A DNA stretch of 64,000 bases, taken from assembly GCA_030694465.1 (NCBI GenBank), contig JAUXYJ010000073.1:1-64000 (forward strand), read 5' to 3'. Positions 43,785 to 52,110 of the stretch are shown piece after piece. The translations under genes were made by a program, and so were the position numbers. Every line of letters begins with the position of its first letter. The stretch's first letter is position 1. This DNA comes from Deltaproteobacteria bacterium (GTDB lineage: Bacteria > Myxococcota_A > Polyangia > Polyangiales > Ga0077539). Under the pieces are notes generated by a model that was not told where the DNA came from, searched no databases, and saw nothing but the letters and a program-made list of their open reading frames with translations.

Positions 43785-45779
43785 TCAGGGTGCGTAGCGC
43801 AAGATCGCACCGCTCGCGCCCGCAGCCCACAGCGCCGCGCCCGCACCACGCCGGATCTGCGCGATACCCTCAGCGACCACGGGGACACCTACAGGGACCA
43901 TCCGCGTGCTCCCCGCCGCGAGCGAAAACAGCTGCGTTCGCCCACGCTCTGGCCCGAGCAATACCGCCGCCTCGATCGCCCCCATGGGGCCCCGCTGCAA
44001 GCGCTGCACACTGCCCTCAACCGTGGGCAACATGGTCCACATGCCGCCAGCCGCAGGGCGCGATTGCAGGGTGTTTCCGCCGGCTAAGTACACGGTGCCG
44101 TCAAGACCACGCGCCATACCCGCCAGCGTGCCCCCACCCGGCACCGCGAGCTCGCTCACCCATCGGGTGCCATCGAAGCGAAAGAGCACCGTCACAAAGC
44201 GCCCCCCCGCGGGGTCATTGCCCAAGACCAACACGTCGTTGGCCGAGCGCACATCGACCGCCGTGAGCGTGAGCGAGGTGAGCCGCACCCCATCCACCTC
44301 GGTGGGCAACGCAACAGGCGGAGCGACCCAGCGACCGTCGGCTGAGAGCCTCACAATCGCAGCGTTTTCGCCTACCGCCCACACGTTCTGCGCGTCGCTT
44401 CCGTCCACGTCGAGCCAAGCTCCACCGGGCTCAAGCATCGCGGGCTGCACCGTGCCCGCCCGTGCATCGTAGCGCGCGATCACACCGGTCGAACCCACGA
44501 GCCACGCGCTGTCTGCGCTCGGGCTCCACAGGTCCTGAATGGTCGCGACCATGCCGTCGTTGCCAAGACCTAACTCCGAGAATACCCAGCGATTTTCTTC
44601 GCGACGACCCCACACGCCTGCACCAAACACCGCGCTGGGCTCTTGCCCTTCGGGCCCAAAGAACACCCCGAGCGCCGGCGTCTCACGCGCAGACTCGGTG
44701 TCAAACCGCATCCCGGTCCAGCGCACCGGCGTCGGAGTCCCGCGTGCAAACCAGCCCGCGCTCGCGTCGAGCAAGAAGTCAAAGTTGATCGAGAAGACCG
44801 ACGTCTGACCATCGAGCACAAACCTCCGCTCCCAGCCCGCCGGAGTCCACCGTGTGCCCTCGCTCGCGTTGGCAAAATACGCCTCGTTGTGCGCTGTGCG
44901 AAACAACCGCGGGCTGCGCCCAAGGGGCAACATGTCGCCTCCCACGCGCCCCTCGCGGACCTCGATGTACGTGGTCTCGCCGGCGTCAAACACAAAGTAC
45001 TCGGCCAGCGCGACGCCCTCCGCTGGACACACAATCGGCGAAGAAAATCGCTCGCCCTGTGGCGCACGCATCACCTCGCGCCACGTCGCCCCATCCCACC
45101 GATGGATCGCGATCGCGAAGCTGTCTCGCGAGGTGTTCGTCGTCGCCCACACCTCGCCCGCCGAGCGCGTGCACAGGGTCACCGGGCGCACGCCCGCAGG
45201 CATCGCGGGGGCCGTGACAAAAGCGCTCCCATTCCACCGCAAGAGCGCAGCGTCACTGTTGCCCGCCGTCGCGATCCACACGTTGTCCCGCGCGCTCGCC
45301 GCAAACGAGTTGATCCGCGGCAAGAGCCCAAACGGCACGCTCACAAAGCGCCCTCCCTCCCGGTGCAAGAGCACACTGCGCGTGTCAGAGCCCGACGTGG
45401 TTCCCCACGCCCACACGTCGTCTCCCGACGAGCCCCACACCCCGTGGAGCGCAATGTCCGTCCCCGACGCCACCTCGGACCAAGCGCCCTCAAGCCAATG
45501 CATCACCGCACCGTGATCTCCTACCGCCCACGCTTCGCGCGCGCTCGCCGTGTACACCGCGTTGATCGCGTGACCCTGTGGCCGCGGATGCTGCCAACAC
45601 CACGCCCCCGGCGCGCACGTCACAGGCTGCACCGGTGGCACATCCACAGGCACCACCACAGCGTCCTGTGCGCTCGCGTCCGCGTCCCCGCTCGCGCCAT
45701 CGCGCTCACCGCTCACACGCGCGCCACACGCCGCAACCGCCGTCGCAAAGACCAAAACACCACAAGAAAGCAAACGCAT
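43785..45779 (-). CDS. Lipoprotein beta-propeller (Kelch/YCF48-like)
   Basis: 664 residues from the ATG at 45779, preceded by the Shine-Dalgarno GAGGTGA; an upstream ATG at 45800 is less likely. Lipobox VAAC (MRLLSCGVLVFATAVAACG), Asp/Ala/Ser linker, then repeated blades with the GxWGSSxxDVWA pattern (LHGVWGSSGDDVWAWG, SANDVLVLGND, WLVGSTGVIARYD, VWAVGENAAIVRL). Such surface propellers are abundant in Polyangia; ligands are unknown. It is convergent with the helicase gene. Confidence 0.8.
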   Translation of the reverse strand: MRLLSCGVLVFATAVAACGARVSGERDGASGDADASAQDAVVVPVDVPPVQPVTCAPGAWCWQHPRPQGHAINAVYTASAREAWAVGDHGAVMHWLEGAWSEVASGTDIALHGVWGSSGDDVWAWGTTSGSDTRSVLLHREGGRFVSVPFGLLPRINSFAASARDNVWIATAGNSDAALLRWNGSAFVTAPAMPAGVRPVTLCTRSAGEVWATTNTSRDSFAIAIHRWDGATWREVMRAPQGERFSSPIVCPAEGVALAEYFVFDAGETTYIEVREGRVGGDMLPLGRSPRLFRTAHNEAYFANASEGTRWTPAGWERRFVLDGQTSVFSINFDFLLDASAGWFARGTPTPVRWTGMRFDTESARETPALGVFFGPEGQEPSAVFGAGVWGRREENRWVFSELGLGNDGMVATIQDLWSPSADSAWLVGSTGVIARYDARAGTVQPAMLEPGGAWLDVDGSDAQNVWAVGENAAIVRLSADGRWVAPPVALPTEVDGVRLTSLTLTAVDVRSANDVLVLGNDPAGGRFVTVLFRFDGTRWVSELAVPGGGTLAGMARGLDGTVYLAGGNTLQSRPAAGGMWTMLPTVEGSVQRLQRGPMGAIEAAVLLGPERGRTQLFSLAAGSTRMVPVGVPVVAEGIAQIRRGAGAALWAAGASGAILRYAP

Positions 45780-45873
45780 ACAATCACCTCGCCATTGCAA
45801 AAGAGACCGTTGGCATAGCCAACAATCGCCTCCTGCGCGAGCCCCAATCGCGACCGCGAATAAGCTGGAAATG

Positions 45874-46623
45874 TCACCCCGCGATGTCGCTCATCGCCGG
45901 CTCACTCCGTCCAGAGCGCCACCAAGCGATCAGCAGCCCCAGCGCAAGCAAAAGCACCGACACAACCGAAGCTCCGAGGCTCCACACAAAGCGCGATCGC
46001 CCCCAGTGCGTCGCGAGCACCACGAAGTCCGTAGGCCGCGTCGTCATGCCATCAAGCCACCACACCCGAACAGCCAGCGCGTTGTCCAAACGAAGCGGCG
46101 TGTCCAGCGCCACATAGAGCCCCACAAACTGCGCAAAAATCCTGCGGGTGTCAGCCCCGGTCTTCAGCGCGATCGCAGCCCCCATCAGCGCCACCGTAGG
46201 CACCATGATCAAGCCCGTCACGTCGCGCACCCAGAGCACACTCGTGAGCACCATCGCGGCCGCCAACACCAGCAACACAGCTCTCGCTCGCGTCGGTCCA
46301 CGTGAGAGCGCGATGATCGACGAGCCCACGATCGCAGGCGCCATCACACCCGCCATCGCGACCAAGCCCTCGCGACCAAGCGGCGCCGCGGTGTGCGCCA
46401 AGACCGTCGCGTCGAGAAAGACCTGCAATCGGCCAAAGCCCCCGCCCACACAGAGCGCCGCGAGCCCATGCCCCATCTCGTGGACCCACGAAGCCACCAG
46501 CGTAAACGGATAGAGAAGAAGTCGACCCCAAGACATCGTGCTAATCAAAACAAAAAATAGGGACGCAAGCGCAAGCACCCCGCGCTTGCTCAGGCCCTCT
46601 GAAGGGTCGCTAGGTTTGCTCAC
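45874..46623 (-). CDS. M50-like zinc metalloprotease, paralogue A
   Basis: 249 residues, about six TM helices. HExxH is present in WVHEMGHGLAALCVGGGF (near residue 50), as in M50 site-2-protease relatives; a second metal ligand of the NPDG type was not found. It is a tandem paralogue of the 46780 gene: both share YPFTL-x-A-x-WVHEMGHGLAALCVGGGF-x-RL and the same helix layout. It probably acts inside the membrane, either as protease or as non-proteolytic homologue. Confidence 0.75.
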   Translation of the reverse strand: MSKPSDPSEGLSKRGVLALASLFFVLISTMSWGRLLLYPFTLVASWVHEMGHGLAALCVGGGFGRLQVFLDATVLAHTAAPLGREGLVAMAGVMAPAIVGSSIIALSRGPTRARAVLLVLAAAMVLTSVLWVRDVTGLIMVPTVALMGAAIALKTGADTRRIFAQFVGLYVALDTPLRLDNALAVRVWWLDGMTTRPTDFVVLATHWGRSRFVWSLGASVVSVLLLALGLLIAWWRSGRSEPAMSDIAG

Positions 46624-46734
46624 TTAGATAGCGAGGCTTGTATCACCCGCCTCTTCGCTTAACCCCGTGGATTGTGCGAGCCTTCCCCAATACGAAGCGA
46701 CAGCGGCGCTCTTAGCCCTCATCGCCGCACTCCC

Positions 46735-46750
46735 CCGGCGACGTCGCCGG
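46735..46750. repeat. Dispersed palindrome, perfect, downstream of M50-like B
   Basis: Between the two M50-like genes, 29 bp past the stop at 46780. Confidence 0.9.
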
Positions 46751-46776
46751 ATCGCATCGATCGCATCGATCGCACC
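46750..46776 (+). repeat. Three tandem 9-bp units GATCGCATC
   Basis: Two exact units and one variant (GATCGCACC), abutting the palindrome. Confidence 0.8.
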
Positions 46777-46779
46777 CCC

Positions 46780-47517
46780 TCAGCGACCCACAGGGGCCCT
46801 CTCAGCACGCTCCCACCAGGCAGCCCACAGCCCAAGCGCGAGCAAGCTCAGAGAGACCGCCGCGACCAACAGGCTCCACGCGATGCGCGGCCCGCCCCAC
46901 TCGGTGGCCACGCGCGCGATGTCGCTCGGCCGCGAGACGCCCTCGACCACGGCAGACTCGGCGAACACATAGTCCATCCGCGAGACCGTGTCGGCCACCA
47001 ACCGCAGCCCCACAAACTGCGCCGCAGTGAGCCGAGTCTGCGCTCCAGATGTCAGCGAAATCACTAACAAAACGAACGCGACGCCCAACACCGAGACCAC
47101 GCCGCTCACGTTGCGCACCCACACCGCGCACGACAGCACCATCGCCAGCGCGAGGGTCAGCAACACTGCCCGCGCGCGACGCTCTCCCCGCGAGAGCACC
47201 AGCACCGCGCACCCCACCAACGGAGGCGCGAGCAAGCCCGCGATCGAGACCGCCCCTGCCCCCCATCCCGCCGTGCCGCGCGTGTGCGCGAGGCCCGAAG
47301 CGTTGGCAAAGACCTCTAAGCGATCAAAGCCCCCGCCCACACAGAGCGCCGCGAGCCCGTGACCCATCTCGTGGACCCACGTCGCCATCAGCGTAAACGG
47401 ATAGAGAATCAGCCTCCCAAACGGAACCACGCTGCCCACCACCACGGTCACCACCACCGCCAGCAGCAGCGCCCCCCGTGAGCTCGTCGTCTGGGTCTGT
47501 TCGCGCTTGTTCACCAT
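46780..47517 (-). CDS. M50-like zinc metalloprotease, paralogue B
   Basis: 245 residues from the ATG at 47517 (MVNKREQTQTTSSRGALLLAVVV); the frame is open further upstream. Same architecture as the next gene, with HEMGH in WVHEMGHGLAALCVGGGFDRL and six TM helices. The two copies share the catalytic segment almost exactly and diverge elsewhere, indicating an old tandem duplication. It is divergent from the cytochrome-like lipoprotein. Confidence 0.75.
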   Translation of the reverse strand: MVNKREQTQTTSSRGALLLAVVVTVVVGSVVPFGRLILYPFTLMATWVHEMGHGLAALCVGGGFDRLEVFANASGLAHTRGTAGWGAGAVSIAGLLAPPLVGCAVLVLSRGERRARAVLLTLALAMVLSCAVWVRNVSGVVSVLGVAFVLLVISLTSGAQTRLTAAQFVGLRLVADTVSRMDYVFAESAVVEGVSRPSDIARVATEWGGPRIAWSLLVAAVSLSLLALGLWAAWWERAERAPVGR

Positions 47518-47613
47518 GGCCTCAGTGACGTTGTAGCAACGCAACACCTCTGCCATCGCATGCCCTCGGTCGATTGTGTGAGAAGCGCACCCGCACCCTC
47601 CCAATCGCTACAC

Positions 47614-48213
47614 ATGACCCACCGCTTGCCCTTGGCCCTCTTAGCCCTCTCGCTCGCCGCGTGCGCCTCGATGACCTCACCCGGCGACGTCGCCGGGTCC
47701 GACGCGACCAGCGATTCTGCAAGTGACTCTGCAAGCGATTCTGCTTCGTCTCCCGATGTCGCGCGCGACACAGCCACCACCGACGATGTGCCCGCGAGTG
47801 ACTCTGCCGTTGCCAACGACGCGAGCGCAGACGCACTTACGGACGCACCCACGGACGCACCCGCGGACGCCGCAACAGACTCGGGCCCACGCGAAGACGT
47901 CACGGTGCGGCGTGTGACCTACGAAGCAGACCTGCGGCCCATTTTTTCGGTCAAATGCACACGGTGTCACGAAGAGGGCCACAACCCGTTTCCCTTCGTC
48001 GCCAGCTACATAGCCACACAGCAGCCCTCAAGGCTCTGTGCCGACGTCACCGTGGGCGAGTGCATCGACCGCGCGGCGCGTATCCAGGTCCCAGAAGGCA
48101 CACAGTGTCGCACCATCGGCAGTCCCTTTCACCGTGCGGGCTGGCGTTGCATGACCCCCGACGAGATCACGCTGATCTCAGACTGGGTCCGCGGCGGGAT
48201 GCTCGAGCGCTGA
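47614..48213 (+). CDS. Cytochrome-c-like lipoprotein
   Basis: 199 residues from the ATG at 47614. Signal peptide with lipobox LAAC (MTHRLPLALLALSLAACAS), then a long Ser/Asp/Ala-rich linker (DSASDSASDSASS repeated). A C-terminal domain carries a CxxCH haem motif, CTRCHEEGHNPFPF, preceded by YEADLRPIFSVK; this is the layout of planctomycete/myxobacterial cytochrome-c-like domains. Two more Cys pairs follow (RLCADVTVGECIDRA, TQCRTIG). A perfect palindrome immediately after the lipobox is read as SPGDVAGS. Confidence 0.75.
   Translation: MTHRLPLALLALSLAACASMTSPGDVAGSDATSDSASDSASDSASSPDVARDTATTDDVPASDSAVANDASADALTDAPTDAPADAATDSGPREDVTVRRVTYEADLRPIFSVKCTRCHEEGHNPFPFVASYIATQQPSRLCADVTVGECIDRAARIQVPEGTQCRTIGSPFHRAGWRCMTPDEITLISDWVRGGMLER
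47681..47696. repeat. Dispersed palindrome, perfect, in lipoprotein linker
   Basis: Read as TSPGDVAGSD on the plus strand, a few residues after the lipobox Cys. Confidence 0.9.
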
Positions 48214-48214
48214 G

Positions 48215-49255
48215 TCACGCCAGCGTCGCAGGGAGCCCACACGAAAGCACAGCTTTTTCGCCGCGAAACACAGCCAAGAGCGTGACCTGGCTCTGCGCGT
48301 CCAGCGACAAGACGTGCACCGAGTCTGCGACAAACACGCCGTCGGGACGCATCGCGTACACGCCCACCGCGGGCGCGCCGTTGACCGAAATCACCGCGCT
48401 TGCACGAAACCGCGTGGGCAACTGAAGCACAAAGCCCGTGAAGAATCGCAGCATCGCGTCGCGGTCTGCGAACCACATGGGCATCGGCGGCATGGTGGTG
48501 ATCACGTCTTCGCACAAGACCGAGCTCAACAGCGAGGGGTCCGGCGACTGCCACGCGCGGAGATAACGCGAGAGCGTCTCGTCGCGGGCCGTGGTGTCCG
48601 TCGGAGTGCTCGATATCGAGCGATTCCACTGCGGAATCCGCTCGTCCAAGGTCTTGCGCGCCCGTTGAAGCGAGCTGTTGACCGCGGCCTCTGTTTGCTC
48701 AAGCGCGAGGGCGATCTCGTGCGCGCTCCACCCCGCGACCTCGCGCAAGAGCAACGCCGCGCGCTGCGATGGTGGCAAGAGCTGAATCGTGGCCAAGAAG
48801 GCCAGCGCAACCGACTGCCTCAGCGTGCACTGGCTCTCTGGCGACTCTCGCACATCAAGCGAACCATCCACCCAGCGCGCGTCGGCGAGGGGCTCGACCC
48901 AATGAGATTCTGGTAGGGGATTTGCAGGCATCCCGTCACCACGTGAGGGCTCGGTCTGGTCAAACCCCGAGAGCGTCCGTGGCCCGCGATGCGCGAGCGC
49001 GTCAAGGCACACCTTCGTCGCGATCGCGTAGAGCCAGCTCCGTGCGCTCGATCGCCCCTCGAATCCCGCGAGGTACTTCCACGCACGGAGCATCGCCTCT
49101 TGCACCGCGTCGTCGGCGTCGGCGCTTGAGCCAAGCAGCCGATAACAGTGCGCCAAGACCATCCTGCGGTGGGGCGTGACCAGCGACTCAAACGCGCGCG
49201 CGTCACCCGCTTGTGCCGCCGCGACGAGCCCTCGCTCATCGAGAAGTTCTCCCAT
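48215..49255 (-). CDS. ECF RNA polymerase sigma factor with SnoaL-like C-terminal domain
   Basis: 346 residues. Region 2 (FESLVTPHRRMVLAHCYRLLGSSADADDAVQEAMLRAWKYLAGFEGRSSARSWLYAIATKVCLD) and region 4 (LPPSQRAALLLREVAGWSAHEIALALEQTEAAVNSSLQRARKTLDE) are clear. The extra C-terminal part of about 125 residues (SRYLRAWQSPDPSLLSSVLCEDVITTMPPMPMWFADRDAMLRFFTGF) is an NTF2/SnoaL-like fold, as in TIGR02960/ECF41-type sigma factors, where it controls activity instead of an anti-sigma factor. The divergent MAPEG and VOC genes are likely targets (inference). Confidence 0.88.
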   Translation of the reverse strand: MGELLDERGLVAAAQAGDARAFESLVTPHRRMVLAHCYRLLGSSADADDAVQEAMLRAWKYLAGFEGRSSARSWLYAIATKVCLDALAHRGPRTLSGFDQTEPSRGDGMPANPLPESHWVEPLADARWVDGSLDVRESPESQCTLRQSVALAFLATIQLLPPSQRAALLLREVAGWSAHEIALALEQTEAAVNSSLQRARKTLDERIPQWNRSISSTPTDTTARDETLSRYLRAWQSPDPSLLSSVLCEDVITTMPPMPMWFADRDAMLRFFTGFVLQLPTRFRASAVISVNGAPAVGVYAMRPDGVFVADSVHVLSLDAQSQVTLLAVFRGEKAVLSCGLPATLA

Positions 49256-49398
49256 AGGGAGGTGATCTTGCCGCTGATTTCACAAGACAAACGAAGTTTC
49301 GCTCAGGGCTCAGACGATTTCGCGATGACTTCTGCACGCGCGTCCGGTCTCCCCTTCAAACGCTCTCACCCCCACACGACCCCTCGGAGACTCTCGCC

Positions 49399-49782
49399 AT
49401 GCACCTACCTGTGACCGCACTGTTCTCGGCCCTCCATATCGTCTTCAACGTCGCCCTCGCAGGCAACGTGTCGCGCGTGCGAGCCAAGACCAATATTTTT
49501 CTAGGTGGCGCCGATTCGCCTGAGCTTTTGCTCGCACAACGTCGCCACGCGAACAACGCCGAGTACCTCCCGCTCGCCCTGCTCGCCCTCGCGCTGGTCG
49601 AGCTCAACGGAGGCTCAGCCACTGCGCTCTATGCCCTCGGGGCAACGCTCACCTTGGGCCGAGTGATCCATGCCATCGGCGTGGGCCCCACCCCAAGCCC
49701 CCTGCGAGCCGGCGGCGCAGTGCTCACCTGGCTCGTCATGGCTGGCGCGGCCGTCTACGCGGCTGTCCTTGGCATGCACTGA
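49399..49782 (+). CDS. MAPEG-family membrane protein
   Basis: 127 residues, four TM helices. MAPEG signature NVSRVRAKTNIFLGGADSPELLLAQRRHANNAEYLPLALLALALVE, followed by TLGRVIHAIG. MAPEG proteins include microsomal glutathione transferase-like enzymes acting on lipophilic electrophiles. It heads a two-gene unit with the VOC gene and is divergent from the ECF sigma gene. Confidence 0.85.
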   Translation: MHLPVTALFSALHIVFNVALAGNVSRVRAKTNIFLGGADSPELLLAQRRHANNAEYLPLALLALALVELNGGSATALYALGATLTLGRVIHAIGVGPTPSPLRAGGAVLTWLVMAGAAVYAAVLGMH

Positions 49783-49814
49783 CCCCCTCTTTACTCCCAG
49801 AAAGCGAACCCCTC

Positions 49815-50165
49815 ATGACTCACTTTGGCACCAACATCAAGGTCAACGTCAGCCCCTCACTACGCGAGAATACTCAGCGATTTTACACACAGGGTCTCAG
49901 CGCGACCTGCACGAGCCCCAACGAGCAGCTCGACCTCTTCGCATTTGCAAAGGGCGAGACCCTCGGCGTGTTTTACAACGACCAAGCCCTCACCGAAGAC
50001 GAGATGCGTCGCGCGCCCTGGCTCGAGTTTGCAGTGAGCGACCCCGACGCGGTCGCGAGCACTCTGCTGACCCTCGGAGGCACAGCGGTCAAGGGCCTCA
50101 CCAACCACCCCTACATCGCAGCCCCCGGCGGACTCGTCTTTCGCCTTAGCCCAAACGGACACTGA
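49815..50165 (+). CDS. VOC (glyoxalase/bleomycin-resistance) superfamily protein
   Basis: 116 residues, the size of a single VOC domain: NIKVNVSPSLRENTQRFYTQGLSA, a central LDLFAFAKGETLGVFYNDQAL, then LEFAVSDPDAVASTLLTLGGTAVKGLTNHPYIAAPGGLVFRL. Metal ligands are not obvious, so it may bind rather than convert its ligand. It follows the MAPEG gene by 32 bp. The palindrome begins 1 bp after the stop. Confidence 0.8.
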   Translation: MTHFGTNIKVNVSPSLRENTQRFYTQGLSATCTSPNEQLDLFAFAKGETLGVFYNDQALTEDEMRRAPWLEFAVSDPDAVASTLLTLGGTAVKGLTNHPYIAAPGGLVFRLSPNGH

Positions 50166-50166
50166 T

Positions 50167-50182
50167 CCGGCGACGTCGCCGG
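50167..50182. repeat. Dispersed palindrome, perfect, 1 bp past VOC stop
   Basis: The TGA at 50163-50165 is followed by T and the palindrome. Confidence 0.9.
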
Positions 50183-50219
50183 GATCGTTGAGTCACTCGG
50201 TCAAGCGCGCTCACTGCGC

Positions 50220-50396
50220 TCACTTGGCCAGTAAAATCTCAGGACAATCGCGCTCTTGAGCCCAACCGAGTGACCCCTCTTCTTCGCCTTCGTGCCGGAC
50301 GAAGGAGAAGAAGAGGCGCCCAGTCCAGCGTGCCCACTGGGGGCTGATGATGAGGATGGCTGCGGCGGGAAAAAGCACGGAGCGACCGTAGTTCAC
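50220..50396 (-). CDS. Possible small protein
   Basis: 58 codons from a GTG at 50396 (VNYGRSVLFPAAAILIISPQWARWTGRLFFSF...). Third positions are strongly GC-biased and the peptide looks protein-like, but it starts beside a dispersed intergenic repeat and no family is recognised. It may be a gene remnant. Confidence 0.3.
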   Translation of the reverse strand: MNYGRSVLFPAAAILIISPQWARWTGRLFFSFVRHEGEEEGSLGWAQERDCPEILLAK

Positions 50397-50400
50397 TGCG

Positions 50401-50448
50401 CAGAGTCCATCGGGCGTGGGGCCCACTGCGCTCTTCACGCAACCCCTG
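50401..50448 (+). repeat. 50-bp intergenic repeat, copy B
   Basis: CAGAGTCCATCGGGCGTG...CTCTTCACGCAACCCC, near-identical in inverted orientation to 33890-33939 and followed 12 bp later by a palindrome copy. Confidence 0.8.
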
Positions 50449-50459
50449 CCCTCTCACAC

Positions 50460-50475
50460 CCGGCGACGTCGCCGG
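50460..50475. repeat. Dispersed palindrome, perfect, 3 bp past DAG-kinase stop
   Basis: Lies just downstream of the stop at 50479 on the minus strand. Confidence 0.9.
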
Positions 50476-50478
50476 ATC

Positions 50479-51531
50479 TCACATCGGGACAGCCATCTCA
50501 AACGTCGGCCCCAGGGTCGCCGTGAGCTCTGTGAGCCGAAAGAACACCTCGCCATCGAGCACAGGATGCATCTCGTTGCCGGGCTCGCACTGCACCTGAA
50601 GCTCTCGCGCCGGGCCGTCATACGCGTCGGGCAACAAGTGCTGCACGCGCTTGCCAGTCATGAGCAAGGGCCACACGCGCGCGGCCTCGACGCCGCTCAC
50701 TCGGCCCGCATGCACATGCAATTGCTCGTTGTTGGCCAACGGAAACACGTGCAAAATTCCAGCTAACTTCAGCGGCAACGCGGCACACTGCAGCACCGTG
50801 TGCTCGGTGAGCACCTTGCCCTCGCGGTCGCGGTGCAGCTCGCCATCAATACGGACCCTCGCGTGAATCGCACGCAAGAAAGACTCTTCGGCCTTGGCCA
50901 ACACGCGCGGTTTGAACCGCGCAAGCCCACCCGTAAGCAGCGCTCGCCCCGCGGCGGCGCCAAACCCCGTGGCCATAAGCTTCGCGATGCGCGCAGGGCT
51001 CTTTTCGCCCGAGCCCTCGTGAAGGGGACCAAAAAAATTCGCGCCATAGCCTGCAAAAGCCGTGGCAAACGCGTACCGACGAAACGCCGTCGGGATGTCC
51101 CCATAGAGCACCTGCGTCCCGTTGAGCTCCATGGTCCGCAACGGAACCCGCTTGGGCTCGCCGCCCTTCTCAAGCGTCTTGACCAGCTGCGAGAGCACCG
51201 TCCGTGGATCCCTCGCGAGCCCCAGGCCCTGCGCGACAAAGTCCACCGACCCGCCACCCGTCGGAACATACCGCGCGATCTTCGTCGCTTGCTCAGGCCC
51301 AAAGTACCGCGCCGCACCGTTGATCATCCAATGCAGCGCGCCGTCGCCTCCGTCCGCGACCCAGTACTTTCGGCCCTCATCCGCGAACTGCCTGAGCGCC
51401 GGAATGATCGCGTCCGTGCTGTACGTCTCAACCACCCGGCCGTGATCTCCGACGATGCGCTCGATACGACGCTTTACGTCAGTCTGTCCGCGATTTCGCC
51501 GAGAAAACGGGTTGACTACCACTCCAATCAC
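50479..51531 (-). CDS. Diacylglycerol/lipid kinase-like protein
   Basis: 350 residues. N-terminal DAGK catalytic domain: MIGVVVNPFSRRNRG, ATP-site motif VADGGDGALHWMING (variant of GGDGTL) and YVPTGGGSVDFVAQGLG (variant of PxGTxNDFA). The C-terminal beta-sandwich half includes MATGFGAAAGRALLTGG and DGELHRDREGKVL. Such enzymes phosphorylate diacylglycerol or related lipids at the cytoplasmic membrane face. Replacement of T/N in the core motifs may change activity. Confidence 0.8.
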   Translation of the reverse strand: MIGVVVNPFSRRNRGQTDVKRRIERIVGDHGRVVETYSTDAIIPALRQFADEGRKYWVADGGDGALHWMINGAARYFGPEQATKIARYVPTGGGSVDFVAQGLGLARDPRTVLSQLVKTLEKGGEPKRVPLRTMELNGTQVLYGDIPTAFRRYAFATAFAGYGANFFGPLHEGSGEKSPARIAKLMATGFGAAAGRALLTGGLARFKPRVLAKAEESFLRAIHARVRIDGELHRDREGKVLTEHTVLQCAALPLKLAGILHVFPLANNEQLHVHAGRVSGVEAARVWPLLMTGKRVQHLLPDAYDGPARELQVQCEPGNEMHPVLDGEVFFRLTELTATLGPTFEMAVPM

Positions 51532-51641
51532 AGGCCGCCTCGCTCTTTCTAGAGCCCCAAGTTACCGCCGTTCGCCTCGCGCTCTGCACACAATTTATGC
51601 GCGCAGTCCGAGCGGCTAGCACTGCGCTATGCTCGGCCTCC

Positions 51642-52097
51642 ATGGACTCGCCGCTCGACCCCGCAGCCACCACCCACGTGCCGTCCGCCGCGCCCGCGTA
51701 CCGCAGCGCGATCGACCGCGTCCCCTGTGGCTACTGTGGGATCGCCGCAACCGCGCACGAGCTCACCTTCTCCGAGGCCGGTGAGCGCGTCTGTCTCGCC
51801 TGCGCGAGCCGCGAAAAAATCAGCGGAACCGAGCTCCGTGTCGCCAACACCTTCATCGTCGCCGCCTACTGCGCCCTGTGCGCCGCGGCCCTTGGGCTGG
51901 TCTACAACCCCTTTGGCCTCATGAGCTTCTTGGCCATTTCGGGCGGAACCAGCGTGCTCCTCGGACTCCCGCGCGAGCCCAAATATCGCGCGTTTCTCGG
52001 CAAACAGTACCTCCCCGTGATGGTCTCCGCCGGGCTCGGAGTCCTCGGCGGCGCCCTCGACGCGGTGCTGCTCTTGCTCCAATGGCTCTTTCTCTGA
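51642..52097 (+). CDS. Small membrane protein with zinc-ribbon-like Cys pairs
   Basis: 151 residues from the ATG at 51642. A cytoplasmic zinc-ribbon-like segment (VPCGYCGIAATAHELTFSEAGERVCLACASREK: CxxC...CxxC) is followed by about three TM helices (FIVAAYCALCAAALGLVYNPFGLMSFLAI, VMVSAGLGVLGGALDAVLLLLQWLFL). Similar zinc-ribbon plus TM proteins are common in Polyangia and uncharacterised. It precedes the lipase-like gene by 13 bp. Confidence 0.65.
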   Translation: MDSPLDPAATTHVPSAAPAYRSAIDRVPCGYCGIAATAHELTFSEAGERVCLACASREKISGTELRVANTFIVAAYCALCAAALGLVYNPFGLMSFLAISGGTSVLLGLPREPKYRAFLGKQYLPVMVSAGLGVLGGALDAVLLLLQWLFL

Positions 52098-52110
52098 CGT
52101 ACGCGATATC

